A stretch of 27,174 nucleotides of DNA, taken from positions 1-27,174 of the forward strand of contig NZ_DFUE01000014.1 of assembly GCF_002379585.1 (NCBI RefSeq). Reading direction: 5' to 3'. The notes under the pieces were generated by a model. The model saw nothing but the letters and a program-made list of their open reading frames with translations. It did no database searches and was not told the DNA's origin. A program made the translations under genes and the position numbers. Shown here one piece after another: positions 7,560 to 15,301 of the stretch. This DNA comes from Pseudomonas sp. UBA4194 (GTDB taxonomy: Bacteria; Pseudomonadota; Gammaproteobacteria; Pseudomonadales; Pseudomonadaceae). Positions within the stretch are counted from its first letter, which is position 1; each line of letters begins with the position of its first letter.

Positions 7560-8306
7560 CTACAGCTGCTGCATCATCTTGCGCACGCCGGCCACATGCC
7601 TGCGGCTGACGATCAGCGCGTCGCCATTGAGCCCCTTGAGGAACAGCTGGAAGTGCCCCAGGGGCGTGCGCTGCAGACGCTCGATGCGTTCGCGGGCCAC
7701 CAGGGCATTACGGTGAATGCGCACGAAGCGGTCGCCAAACTCGTCTTCCAGGGCCTTGAGCGGCTCATCGAGGAGCACCTCGCCGCCTTCGTGGCGCAAG
7801 GTCACGTACTTGTGATCGGCGATGAAGTAGATCACCTGATCCAGCGGAATCAGTTCGATACCCTTGCGGGTACGCGCGCTGATATGGCTGCGCGGGCCAG
7901 TACCGGCCTCCGCTGCCGGGCGGGTCAGGGCCGCCAGCTGCACGCGATTGGGTTTTTCCGCCTTCTTCAGGGCCTCTAGCAGGTGCTCGGGTCGCACCGG
8001 CTTGACCAGATAGCCCACCGCGCTGACCTGAAAGGCATCCAGCGCGAACTCGTCATGGGCGGTGCAGAACACCACGGCGGGCGGTGCCTCACGTTCGCAC
8101 AACCGGGCGGCGACCTGCAGGCCGTCGAGGCCCGGCATTCGGATATCGAGCAAGACCACATCGGGCTTCTGGCTGTCGATCATCGACAGCGCCTCCTCGC
8201 CATTGCTGGCACCGGGCTCGATCACATGGTAACCCTCGAGTTCGCCGACCAATCGGCTCAGACGCTCGCGGGCCAGGGGTTCGTCATCAACGATCAGGAC
8301 ATTCAT
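7560..8306 (-). CDS. algR: AlgR, LytTR-type response regulator
   Basis: The 248-residue protein has the exact usual length of AlgR. Residues 1-120 are a receiver domain starting MNVLIVDDEPLARERL, with acidic residues Asp7/Asp8, phospho-acceptor Asp54 (LLDIRMPG) and the conserved Lys of LVKPV. Residues about 140-245 are a LytTR DNA-binding domain (FIADHKYVTLRHEGGE, RIHRNALVARERIERL). In P. aeruginosa AlgR controls alginate, type IV pilus (fimU operon) and rhamnolipid genes. The ATG at 8306 overlaps the algZ stop (ATGA); the open frame extends upstream but the family start is at 8306. The AlgR consensus CCGTTCGTC was not noticed in the window. Confidence 0.97.
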   Translation of the reverse strand: MNVLIVDDEPLARERLSRLVGELEGYHVIEPGASNGEEALSMIDSQKPDVVLLDIRMPGLDGLQVAARLCEREAPPAVVFCTAHDEFALDAFQVSAVGYLVKPVRPEHLLEALKKAEKPNRVQLAALTRPAAEAGTGPRSHISARTRKGIELIPLDQVIYFIADHKYVTLRHEGGEVLLDEPLKALEDEFGDRFVRIHRNALVARERIERLQRTPLGHFQLFLKGLNGDALIVSRRHVAGVRKMMQQL

Positions 8307-9370
8307 ATAGCGCTGGATTCCTGCGTGAGTCTCGCACATGGATAACGTAGACAAGTGAAGTGACGACCGTCACGGCGATTCACGCTCAGACTCGCGCGCG
8401 GGCCAAAAAGTGCCGCAAGTCGAGCACCAATATTTGCCAACGCCTGCTGAGTACCGCCCGAAATACGCATTGCTGCGGCCTCGTCATAGGGATTGCTGAT
8501 GGTCAATATGAACTCTCCCCCTTGATAGTCGGCCTCCACGCTGACCACTCCGCCCTCGATCAGTGGGGCGATACCGTGCACCAGCGCATTTTCCAACAAC
8601 GGTTGTAAGGTTAGCTGCGGGATCGGCAAATCATCAGGAATTGTTTCGACCCTCCAGTCCAACTGTAGACGCTCGCCGAGCCGATATTGCTCAATCGATA
8701 AATATCGTTTCGCCAGCGCGAGTTCGTCGCACCACTTCACCAGGCTGTGAGGTTGGGCCAGGCTGGCACGAAACAGGTCCGAGAGGTCCAGCACAGCCTG
8801 CTCGGCCTTGTGCGGATCGCTGACCACCAGGCTGGCGATGCTGTTCAGGCTGTTGAACAGAAAATGCGGCCGAATCCGCGCCTGCAACGCCTGGATGCGC
8901 GACTGCAACTCGGCCTGTTCCTGGCGGCGCCATTGGCTTTGGAGGTAGAAGTAACGCAGCAGCAGTGCCGACATGATCAGGCTGATCAATGCATGGCGCA
9001 GATAGCGATTGACCTCCAGCACGGGCGTTTGCTGCCCGCCCAACTGGTAATAGTCGGCGATTGCGGTGCACGCCAGTGTCAGCGCCACTACCAGCGCGCA
9101 GCACAGCCCGCCGGCCATTCCGGGATGCAGCCGCGCCAACCACGGGCGCAGGCTACACAGCATGCTTGCCGACAACAGCACGATCCACTGTACGAACAAC
9201 GAGGTCAGGGCCAGGCGCATCCAGTTGAACCCGGCCAGCATGGGCTCGGCCAGCACCAATACCAGCACCAGCAACTCGGCCAGCACGATGAGCACCAGCA
9301 GCGCCTGGGGCAGGCAAAGTTCAGGCAGGAAGAAGTCGGGCGAGTGGGTGTTCGACGGCTTTCTGAACAT
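8303..9370 (-). CDS. algZ: AlgZ (FimS), LytS-type sensor histidine kinase
   Basis: The 355-residue protein has several N-terminal transmembrane helices (about residues 21-42, 52-74, 86-106 and 125-142). A short coiled linker and a histidine-kinase region of the LytS/YehU class follow. The phospho-accepting His169 lies in RPHFLFNSLNSI (168-179), and the N box is LLENALVHG. The canonical ATP-binding G boxes are weak, as known for FimS. It phosphorylates AlgR. The start at 9370 is preceded by AGGAAA; an upstream ATG at 9433 would place REP sequence in the coding region and was rejected. It overlaps algR by 4 nt. Confidence 0.95.
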   Translation of the reverse strand: MFRKPSNTHSPDFFLPELCLPQALLVLIVLAELLVLVLVLAEPMLAGFNWMRLALTSLFVQWIVLLSASMLCSLRPWLARLHPGMAGGLCCALVVALTLACTAIADYYQLGGQQTPVLEVNRYLRHALISLIMSALLLRYFYLQSQWRRQEQAELQSRIQALQARIRPHFLFNSLNSIASLVVSDPHKAEQAVLDLSDLFRASLAQPHSLVKWCDELALAKRYLSIEQYRLGERLQLDWRVETIPDDLPIPQLTLQPLLENALVHGIAPLIEGGVVSVEADYQGGEFILTISNPYDEAAAMRISGGTQQALANIGARLAALFGPRASLSVNRRDGRHFTCLRYPCARLTQESSAI

Positions 9371-9403
9371 GGGGTTTCCTGGTTGTCTTGCGGTGTTCTG
9401 GAG

Positions 9404-9532
9404 GGCCTCATCGCGGGTAGAACCCGCTCCCACAGGGGATCTGCGCTCGGCTGGAGGTCATCTGTGCTCGGCCGGAGATCATCTGGCAGGCGGCGATCCA
9501 GTGTGGGAGCGGGTTCTACCCGCGATGAGGCC
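9404..9532. repeat. REP pair (BIME) between divergent algZ and argH
   Basis: Two 31-bp arms, 9404-9434 and 9502-9532, are perfect reverse complements with the core GCGGGTAGAACCCGCTCCCA. The 67-nt interval contains a 21-bp near-tandem duplication (9441-9461 and 9462-9482, 18 of 21 identical). The element sits 34 nt from the algZ start codon and about 105 nt from argH, between two divergent genes. The same family recurs at 11054-11133 and, decayed, at 15740-15826. Confidence 0.9.
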
Positions 9533-9637
9533 AGACCGGGCAACACACATGCTCGCTCCAGCATGCGCCCCACAGACCCGTGCCGCATTTGTTATTATTG
9601 TGCCAATTTCCCGTTCACGCCTTGCACGAGCGAATTC

Positions 9638-11032
9638 ATGAGCACTGACAAGACCAACCAGTCCTGGGGCGGCCGCTTCAGTGAACCCGTCGACGCCTTC
9701 GTCGCCCGCTTCACCGCTTCGGTCAATTTCGACCAGCGCCTTTACCGCCACGACATCATGGGCTCGATCGCCCACGCTACCATGCTGGCCAAGGTCGGCG
9801 TGCTCACCGACGCCGAGCGCGACACCATCGTCGACGGCCTGCGCACCATCGAGAAGGAAATCGAAGCGGGCCAGTTCGAATGGCGCGTGGACCTCGAAGA
9901 CGTGCACATGAACATCGAAGCACGCCTGACCGACCGCATCGGCATCACCGGCAAGAAACTGCACACCGGCCGTAGCCGCAACGACCAGGTGGCCACCGAC
10001 ATCCGCCTCTGGCTGCGCGACGAAATCGATCTGATCCTGGGCGAAATCACCCGCCTGCAGCAGGGTCTGCTGGAACAGGCCGAGCGCGAAGCAAGCACCA
10101 TCATGCCCGGCTTCACCCACCTGCAGACTGCCCAGCCGGTCACCTTCGGCCACCACCTGCTGGCCTGGTTCGAGATGCTCGGTCGCGACTACGAGCGCCT
10201 GGTCGACTGCCGCAAGCGCACCAACCGCATGCCCCTGGGCAGCGCTGCACTGGCCGGCACCACCTACCCGATCGACCGTGAACTGACCTGCGAGTTGCTC
10301 GGCTTCGAGGCAGTGAGCGGCAACTCCCTGGACGGCGTTTCGGACCGTGACTTCGCCATCGAATTCTGCGCAGCGGCGAGCCTGGCGATGATGCACCTGT
10401 CGCGCTTCTCCGAAGAGCTGGTGCTGTGGACCAGCGCCCAGTTCCAGTTCATCGACCTGCCCGACCGCTTCTGCACCGGCAGCTCGATCATGCCCCAGAA
10501 GAAGAACCCTGACGTGCCGGAGCTGGTGCGCGGCAAGAGCGGCCGGGTGTTCGGTGCACTGATGGGCCTGCTGACCTTGATGAAGGGCCAGCCGCTGGCC
10601 TACAACAAGGACAACCAGGAAGACAAGGAGCCGCTGTTCGACGCCGCCGATACCCTGCGTGACTCGTTGCGCGCCTTCGCTGACATGATCCCGGCCATCA
10701 AGCCCAAGCACGCCATGATGCGCGAAGCGGCGCTGCGCGGTTTCTCCACTGCGACCGACCTGGCTGACTACCTGGTGCGCCGTGGCCTGCCGTTCCGCGA
10801 TTGCCACGAGATCGTCGGCCACGCGGTGAAGTACGGCGTGGATACCGGCAAGGACCTGGCGGAAATGAGCCTGGAGGAACTGCGCCGGTTCAGCGATCAG
10901 ATCGAGCAGGACGTGTTCGAAGTGCTGACCCTGGAAGGCTCGGTGAACGCACGCGACCATATCGGCGGTACCGCGCCAGCGCAGGTGAAGGCCGCCGTGA
11001 TCCGCGGCACGGCGTTGCTGGCCGCTCGCTGA
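9638..11032 (+). CDS. argH: Argininosuccinate lyase
   Basis: The 464-residue cytosolic enzyme catalyses the last step of arginine synthesis, splitting argininosuccinate into arginine and fumarate. Seen in the sequence: WGGRF (10-14), HTGRSRNDQVATD (109-121), GFTHLQ (158-163) with catalytic His161, and the fumarase-superfamily signature GSSIMPQKKNPD (281-292) on the loop with the catalytic serine. Length is standard. The reading frame is open far upstream, but homology begins at the ATG at 9638. TATTAT at 9593-9598 is a possible -10 box without a clear -35. Divergent algZ-argH is the usual pseudomonad order. Confidence 0.97.
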   Translation: MSTDKTNQSWGGRFSEPVDAFVARFTASVNFDQRLYRHDIMGSIAHATMLAKVGVLTDAERDTIVDGLRTIEKEIEAGQFEWRVDLEDVHMNIEARLTDRIGITGKKLHTGRSRNDQVATDIRLWLRDEIDLILGEITRLQQGLLEQAEREASTIMPGFTHLQTAQPVTFGHHLLAWFEMLGRDYERLVDCRKRTNRMPLGSAALAGTTYPIDRELTCELLGFEAVSGNSLDGVSDRDFAIEFCAAASLAMMHLSRFSEELVLWTSAQFQFIDLPDRFCTGSSIMPQKKNPDVPELVRGKSGRVFGALMGLLTLMKGQPLAYNKDNQEDKEPLFDAADTLRDSLRAFADMIPAIKPKHAMMREAALRGFSTATDLADYLVRRGLPFRDCHEIVGHAVKYGVDTGKDLAEMSLEELRRFSDQIEQDVFEVLTLEGSVNARDHIGGTAPAQVKAAVIRGTALLAAR

Positions 11033-11053
11033 GCGCCTGGCAGGCCTGACCTT

Positions 11054-11133
11054 ATCGCGGGCAGAACCCGCTCCCACAGGGGGGCTCTTCAGAACCCTGA
11101 AGACCTCCTGTGGGAGCGGGTTCTACCCGCGAT
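11054..11133. repeat. REP pair (BIME) downstream of argH
   Basis: Arms 11054-11080 and 11107-11133 are 27-bp inverted repeats with one mismatch, of the same family as 9404-9532. The loop carries its own perfect hairpin, TCTTCAG-AACC-CTGAAGA (11086-11103). It begins 21 nt after the argH stop and can stabilise or terminate that transcript. It ends 41 nt before the next start codon. Confidence 0.88.
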
Positions 11134-11174
11134 GGCCCACACCGTCATTTTCCGATCCCTACCGAGACTCAATC

Positions 11175-11456
11175 ATGACCGACACCCCCATCGACAACGA
11201 CGAAGAAGAATTCACCGAAGCCACCCTGATCCAGGCCATCGAGAACCAGATCGAGAGCGACAACCCGCCCGCCGCCAAGGCCACCTTCAACAAGCTGACA
11301 CTGGTGGGCTACGAGCGCGAGGACATCCTCAACCTGATGGCTCACGTGCTGGCCATCGAGATCGACGCCATTCTCGAAGAGGATCGTGCCTTCGACACCC
11401 AGTGGTATGAAACCGCTCTGCGTGCGTTGCCCGAGCTGCCACCGGAAAAAAACTGA
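11175..11456 (+). CDS. Small acidic protein of unknown function
   Basis: The 93-residue protein is strongly acidic (about 25 Asp/Glu, few Lys/Arg) and reads as mostly helical. It starts MTDTPIDNDEEEF and contains LVGYEREDILNLMAHVLAIE (residues 43-62), whose regular hydrophobic spacing suggests a small helical domain. I recognise no catalytic or metal-binding motif and no signal peptide; it should be cytosolic. The ribosome site is weak (GAG about 7 nt from the ATG). Codon use matches its neighbours, and the frame is clean between argH with its REP and the next small gene, so I consider it real. I cannot name its function. Confidence 0.75.
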   Translation: MTDTPIDNDEEEFTEATLIQAIENQIESDNPPAAKATFNKLTLVGYEREDILNLMAHVLAIEIDAILEEDRAFDTQWYETALRALPELPPEKN

Positions 11457-11583
11457 GCCTTGCAGGCGCATTCGGCGCCCCCTGACTACACTGGAAAAAC
11501 CCCGCTGCCCATCACGTCGGGGTCATTACGACCGGCGTCCACCTGGCGCGGTCGTTCATTCCATAAGAAAGTCCGGAGCGCCT

Positions 11584-11832
11584 ATGTCGTCCTATACCCC
11601 CGAGCTGGTTGCCGAACTGGAAATCCTTGCCCTGTTCAACCTCGGCAACACCATGGAAGGTTTGAAAATCCACCACACCGCCGCCCCGGCCGCGATTGAC
11701 GCCGCCACTCGCCTGTACGAGAAAGAATTGATCACCAAAGCCGACGGTGGTTATCTGACCAGCCTGGGCCACGAGGCTGCCGAACATGCGCAGTCACTGC
11801 TGACCATTCTCACGGTTGCCGAGCCGGCCTGA
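11584..11832 (+). CDS. TIGR02647-like small conserved protein
   Basis: The 82-residue protein starts MSSYTPELVAELEILALFNL and contains GLKIHHTAAP (residues 21-30), TRLYEKELIT and DGGYLTSLGHEAAEHAQ. This resembles the small gammaproteobacterial family catalogued as TIGR02647. The second half, with KELITKADGGYLTSLGHEAAEHA, looks like a winged-helix end (recognition helix, beta hairpin, helix), so nucleic-acid binding is possible but unproven. The ATG at 11584 follows CGGAG; a longer open frame upstream overlaps the previous gene and was rejected. In pseudomonads this gene lies just before cyaA. Confidence 0.75.
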   Translation: MSSYTPELVAELEILALFNLGNTMEGLKIHHTAAPAAIDAATRLYEKELITKADGGYLTSLGHEAAEHAQSLLTILTVAEPA

Positions 11833-11870
11833 TCAGTGTGGTATGACAGGGGGATCGTGAGGGGCTTTGC

Positions 11871-11885
11871 GCGGCTGCATGCCGC
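11871..11885. repeat. Possible decayed REP half-element
   Basis: GCGGC-TGCAT-GCCGC with the surrounding TTGC and TGCAGG resembles the right arm of the REP family at 26802-27174. It lies in the 173-nt gap between the TIGR02647-like gene and cyaA. Similarity is by eye only. Confidence 0.3.
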
Positions 11886-12005
11886 TGCTGCAGGAAAGCC
11901 CGCCACCTCATGGTCCCTGCCCATTCACCTGATCCCCTCAACCTTCCCCCAAACCCGCCGATAACCCGCTCAACGATCCCCTGCGCCAAGACCCACCGCC
12001 GCCCC

Positions 12006-14813
12006 ATGACCCGCACCCAAGAAATTCGCCCCGATCTGGACGAAGGTATCGATCGCAAGGTCCTGGCGCAGCTGCGTGCGCGTTTTCTCAAGCTCAATCA
12101 GGCCAGGCTGGCCCGTGCTCATGAAGGGCTGTCGAGCCGTCAGCAGTTGGTGCTGAAGCTGTTGCCGTTGTTCTTTCACGTCAACCACCCTTCCCTGCCC
12201 GGCTACGTGTCCAGCGCCACCCCGGCGGGCATCGCCCATTACCAGCCCGACCCTGAAACCTTGGCCGAAGTGCAGCGCCTGACCCGCTCCTTCGCCTACA
12301 AGGCTCGCCACGGCAACCCACCACGGCCGATTCAGGGCCTGTTTCTGATGGGCAGTCTGGGCACCCTGGCCCAGGCTGAACAAAGCGACCTGGACGTGTG
12401 GGTCTGTCACGCGCCCGATCTCAGTGCCCAAGAACTGGACGAGCTGCGGCGCAAATGCGCCTTGCTGGAGGCCTGGGCCGACACTCAGGGTGCCGAAGCG
12501 CATTTCTTTCTGATCGATCCGCAGCGCTTCGTGCGCGGTGAGCGTGACGCCCAGCTTAGTTCGGAAGACTGCGGTACCACCCAGCACTATCTGCTGCTCG
12601 ACGAGTTCTACCGCACCGCGCTCTGGCTGGCCGGGCGTACGCCGATGTGGTGGCTGGTACCGGTCTACGAAGAAGCCCGCTACGACCAGTACACCGGTAC
12701 CTTGCTGCACAAGCGCTTCATTCGCGGCGACGACTGCGTCGATCTCGGCCACCTCGCCCATATCCCTGCCGGCGAGTACGTCGGCGCCGGTCTCTGGCAG
12801 CTGTACAAAGGCATCGAGTCACCCTACAAATCGGTGCTCAAGCTGCTGCTGACCGAGGTCTACGCCAGCGAGCATCCACAGGTGGAATGCCTGAGCCTGC
12901 GCTACAAGCGTGCGGTATTCGCCAACCAGCTGGACCTCGACGAGCTGGACCCGTACATCATGGTCTATCGGCGTATCGAGGAGTACCTGCTGGCGCGCAA
13001 CGAGCTTCAGCGCCTGGAACTGGTGCGCCGCAGCCTGTACTTGAAGGTGAACAAGCGCCTGACCGGTCTGCCGCGCTTCCGTGCGCTGGGCTGGCAGCGG
13101 CAACTGTTGGCCCGACTGGCGGCCCAATGGGGCTGGGATGCCCGGCAGCTGGCGCTGCTCGACAGCCGCAGCCAGTGGAAGGTGCGCCAGGTGCTCAGCG
13201 AACGTCGCGATCTGGTCAGCGAGCTGAACCACAGCTACCGCTTCCTCAACCAATTCGCCAAAGGTCAGCAAGGCGGCAGCCTGATCACTCGGCGCGACCT
13301 CAACATTCTCGGTCGGCGCCTGTATGCCGCGTTCGAGCGCACGGCTGGCAAGATCGAGTTCATCAACCCGGGGATCGCCTCGGACCTGGCCGAAGACACC
13401 GTGACTTTGGTGCAGGCACCCAACCGCCGCGCGCCAGGCAAGTGCCACTGGAGCCTGTACACCGGCAACCTGGGCGTTCAGGAGTGGGAGCATTTTGCGC
13501 CACTCAAGCGCTGCCACGAACTGCTCGAGCTGCTTGCCTGGAGCCATCGCAATGGCGTGATCGACAGCAGTACCCGCATCGCTCTGTACCCGGGCACCAG
13601 CGACGTGAGCGAATCCGAGCTGTTCAACCTGCTGACCAGTCTTCAGCAAAGCATTGCGTTGCCTCTGCAGCCGGTGGCCGATGAGGTGCTGCTGCGCCCT
13701 AGCCGGCCGTGCGAAGTGTTGCTGACGGTGAATGTCGGCATCGATCCGCTCAAGCACCACCGCGATCTGAACATCCACATGACCACCCAGCGCACGGATT
13801 CGCTGAGCTATGCCGGGGTTCGCGAGAACCTGGTGCTGACCCTCGATCAAGTCACGCTGAACAGCTGGAACGAGGTGTCGGTGGCTCGGTACGCCGGGGA
13901 CAACGCCCTGCTCGACTGCATGCTGGCGGTGCTGCGCTCACTGCCGGCCAACGCGCCGGCGCCGCGGTTGCGGGTGCGCTGTTTTTGCCATAACCGCGCC
14001 GCCGCCATCGCGCAGCGCGTGGAGGCGCTGCTGCTCGAGGCCCAGCGACTGCTGCAGCTGGGTCTGGGCTATCGCTTCGTGCTGCAGGTGCAGCAGCGTT
14101 ACCACGTGCTGGAGCTGACTCGCGGGGAGATCAGCCACGCGTCCGCCGACAGTTTGGCCGCGCTGACTGCGGTGCTGAGCCGTGAGCGCAGTCGCTACAG
14201 CCCGCTGCAGCTGGACGACTTTGCCCTGCAGGAGCATGAATTGAGCCTGCTGCTGGCGCAGGGGCAGCCTGACTGTGTGCAGGTGTTTTTCCGTCAGCAG
14301 GGCGACTGGGCCCAGGTGTACGTGCTCGACGAGTTCAATGCGTTGTGGCAGCGGCGCCTGCCGTTCCACGATGAGCAGAGCCTGCTGCTGCCGTTGCAGC
14401 GTTTTCTGGATTCGATCCTGCATCGGCGCGAAGCCTTGCAGCCTGAGCAACCGCCGGTGCAGGTGCTGTATTACCAGATCACGCCTGCCGGGACGGGGCC
14501 AGCTCGAAGAGTGCAACCCTGGACGGCGCCGGCCAGTGGGCTGGATCGGGGCTTCTTTGCTGTCCAGGCGATCGTTGGGCATCAGGGCGCAACGTTGTAC
14601 TGTGATCAGAAGGAGTTTTCGACGCTGGAATACGGTGACCAGCTGTACGCCGCCGTTGCCGCGCACATCATCGGCAGGCGCCACCAGCAACAGCGTTACC
14701 GGTGCTATATCACCGATCTGGACCTGGGCCCGACGCAAGCGTCCACTCAGGTCTACCTCCGCCACAAATCCGACCTCGAAGACGCCCTCGCCGCCGCCGT
14801 AGCAGCGGCGTAA
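12006..14813 (+). CDS. cyaA: Class I adenylate cyclase
   Basis: The 935-residue enzyme makes cAMP from ATP; in pseudomonads cAMP acts through Vfr/Crp. Residues about 1-200 hold the nucleotidyltransferase-like catalytic region: GLFLMGSLGTLAQAEQSDLD (111-130) gives the GS motif (116-117) and the DxD pair Asp128/Asp130. The large C-terminal part matches the regulatory region of class I cyclases in length. The start MTRTQEIRPDLDEG is the family start; no ribosome site is visible before it and an ATG at 11910 is in frame, so the start is the least certain point. The last codons (V-A-A-A-stop, 14799-14813) lie inside a REP element. Confidence 0.95.
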   Translation: MTRTQEIRPDLDEGIDRKVLAQLRARFLKLNQARLARAHEGLSSRQQLVLKLLPLFFHVNHPSLPGYVSSATPAGIAHYQPDPETLAEVQRLTRSFAYKARHGNPPRPIQGLFLMGSLGTLAQAEQSDLDVWVCHAPDLSAQELDELRRKCALLEAWADTQGAEAHFFLIDPQRFVRGERDAQLSSEDCGTTQHYLLLDEFYRTALWLAGRTPMWWLVPVYEEARYDQYTGTLLHKRFIRGDDCVDLGHLAHIPAGEYVGAGLWQLYKGIESPYKSVLKLLLTEVYASEHPQVECLSLRYKRAVFANQLDLDELDPYIMVYRRIEEYLLARNELQRLELVRRSLYLKVNKRLTGLPRFRALGWQRQLLARLAAQWGWDARQLALLDSRSQWKVRQVLSERRDLVSELNHSYRFLNQFAKGQQGGSLITRRDLNILGRRLYAAFERTAGKIEFINPGIASDLAEDTVTLVQAPNRRAPGKCHWSLYTGNLGVQEWEHFAPLKRCHELLELLAWSHRNGVIDSSTRIALYPGTSDVSESELFNLLTSLQQSIALPLQPVADEVLLRPSRPCEVLLTVNVGIDPLKHHRDLNIHMTTQRTDSLSYAGVRENLVLTLDQVTLNSWNEVSVARYAGDNALLDCMLAVLRSLPANAPAPRLRVRCFCHNRAAAIAQRVEALLLEAQRLLQLGLGYRFVLQVQQRYHVLELTRGEISHASADSLAALTAVLSRERSRYSPLQLDDFALQEHELSLLLAQGQPDCVQVFFRQQGDWAQVYVLDEFNALWQRRLPFHDEQSLLLPLQRFLDSILHRREALQPEQPPVQVLYYQITPAGTGPARRVQPWTAPASGLDRGFFAVQAIVGHQGATLYCDQKEFSTLEYGDQLYAAVAAHIIGRRHQQQRYRCYITDLDLGPTQASTQVYLRHKSDLEDALAAAVAAA

Positions 14814-15092
14814 GCCGCGTCCAAAGCCGCCACGGCCGGCCTGAGGTGCGCGGTGTTGGCTGACGCGGCTTACGCCGCTGCTACAGGATACTCGGCACGG
14901 CACCGTCGCGGCGGCACGACCCGCAGGACCGTAGCAGCGGCGTAAGCCGCGTTCAGGGCCACCGCGGTCGGCCCGAGGTGAGCGGTGTGGGCTGACGCGG
15001 CTTACGCCGCTGCTACAGGGGGCTTGGCAGGGCGGCGCCGCGGTGGGCATGAGGTGCACGGTGTGGGCTGACGCGGCTTACGCCGCTGTTAC
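14799..15092. repeat. REP cluster (second family) between convergent cyaA and DUF1289 gene
   Basis: Two REP pairs recur with a 132-bp period. Arms 14799-14820/14863-14884 and 14931-14952/14995-15016 are 22-bp perfect inverted repeats with core AGCAGCGGCGTAAGCCGC. A third, truncated copy keeps only its right arm (15071-15092, one change). The inner spacers share a GAGGTG-CGGTGTGGGCTG motif. The cluster overlaps the 3' ends of both flanking genes and probably forms the end of both transcripts. Confidence 0.92.
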
Positions 15093-15299
15093 GGCTTTGC
15101 GGGCGGCGGCTTGGGCGATGATTTCGCGGCGGCGGTCGTCGTCGGCCGAGCGCCACTCGCGGATGTCTTCCACATGGCGGAAGCAGCCCACGCAGACCCG
15201 CTCCTCATCGAGCTTGCACAGGCTTACGCAAGGCGATTGCACGGCGCTGCTGACGTTGCTGTAGAGCGGCTTGGGCGGGCGGGGGGCGGGTTGGGTCAC
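15078..15299 (-). CDS. DUF1289 small cysteine-motif protein
   Basis: The 73-residue protein carries CVSLCKLDEERVCVGCFR (about residues 24-41), a C-X3-C-X7-C-X2-C arrangement. HVEDIREWRSADDDRRREII, the conserved DUF1289 tail, follows. The four cysteines could bind zinc or an Fe-S cluster; no activity is known to me. The start is GTG at 15299, two nucleotides after the cyaY stop, so the two genes form an operon. The final residues (V-T-A-A-stop) are read from a REP arm. Proximity to the iron chaperone CyaY makes an iron-related role conceivable, but that is inference. Confidence 0.88.
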   Translation of the reverse strand: MTQPAPRPPKPLYSNVSSAVQSPCVSLCKLDEERVCVGCFRHVEDIREWRSADDDRRREIIAQAAARKAVTAA

Positions 15300-15301
15300 G
15301 G

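Noticed and set aside
8307..8354. 16-residue N-terminal extension of AlgR
   Set aside because: It overlaps algZ and is absent from the canonical 248-residue AlgR, which starts at the overlapping ATGA.
8747..9637. In-frame extension of argH giving a 761-residue protein
   Set aside because: It is antisense to algZ and runs through the REP pair; ArgH homology begins exactly at the ATG at 9638. GC-rich sequence lacks stops by chance.
9479..11077. 532-residue open frame on the minus strand over argH
   Set aside because: Shadow of a highly biased GC-rich gene; the plus-strand frame has all argininosuccinate lyase motifs and the shadow shows no recognisable domain.
11499..11523. ACCCCG/CGGGGT hairpin next to AAAAA, a terminator on the minus strand
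   Set aside because: The loop is 13 nt, the stem only six pairs, and no minus-strand gene ends there.
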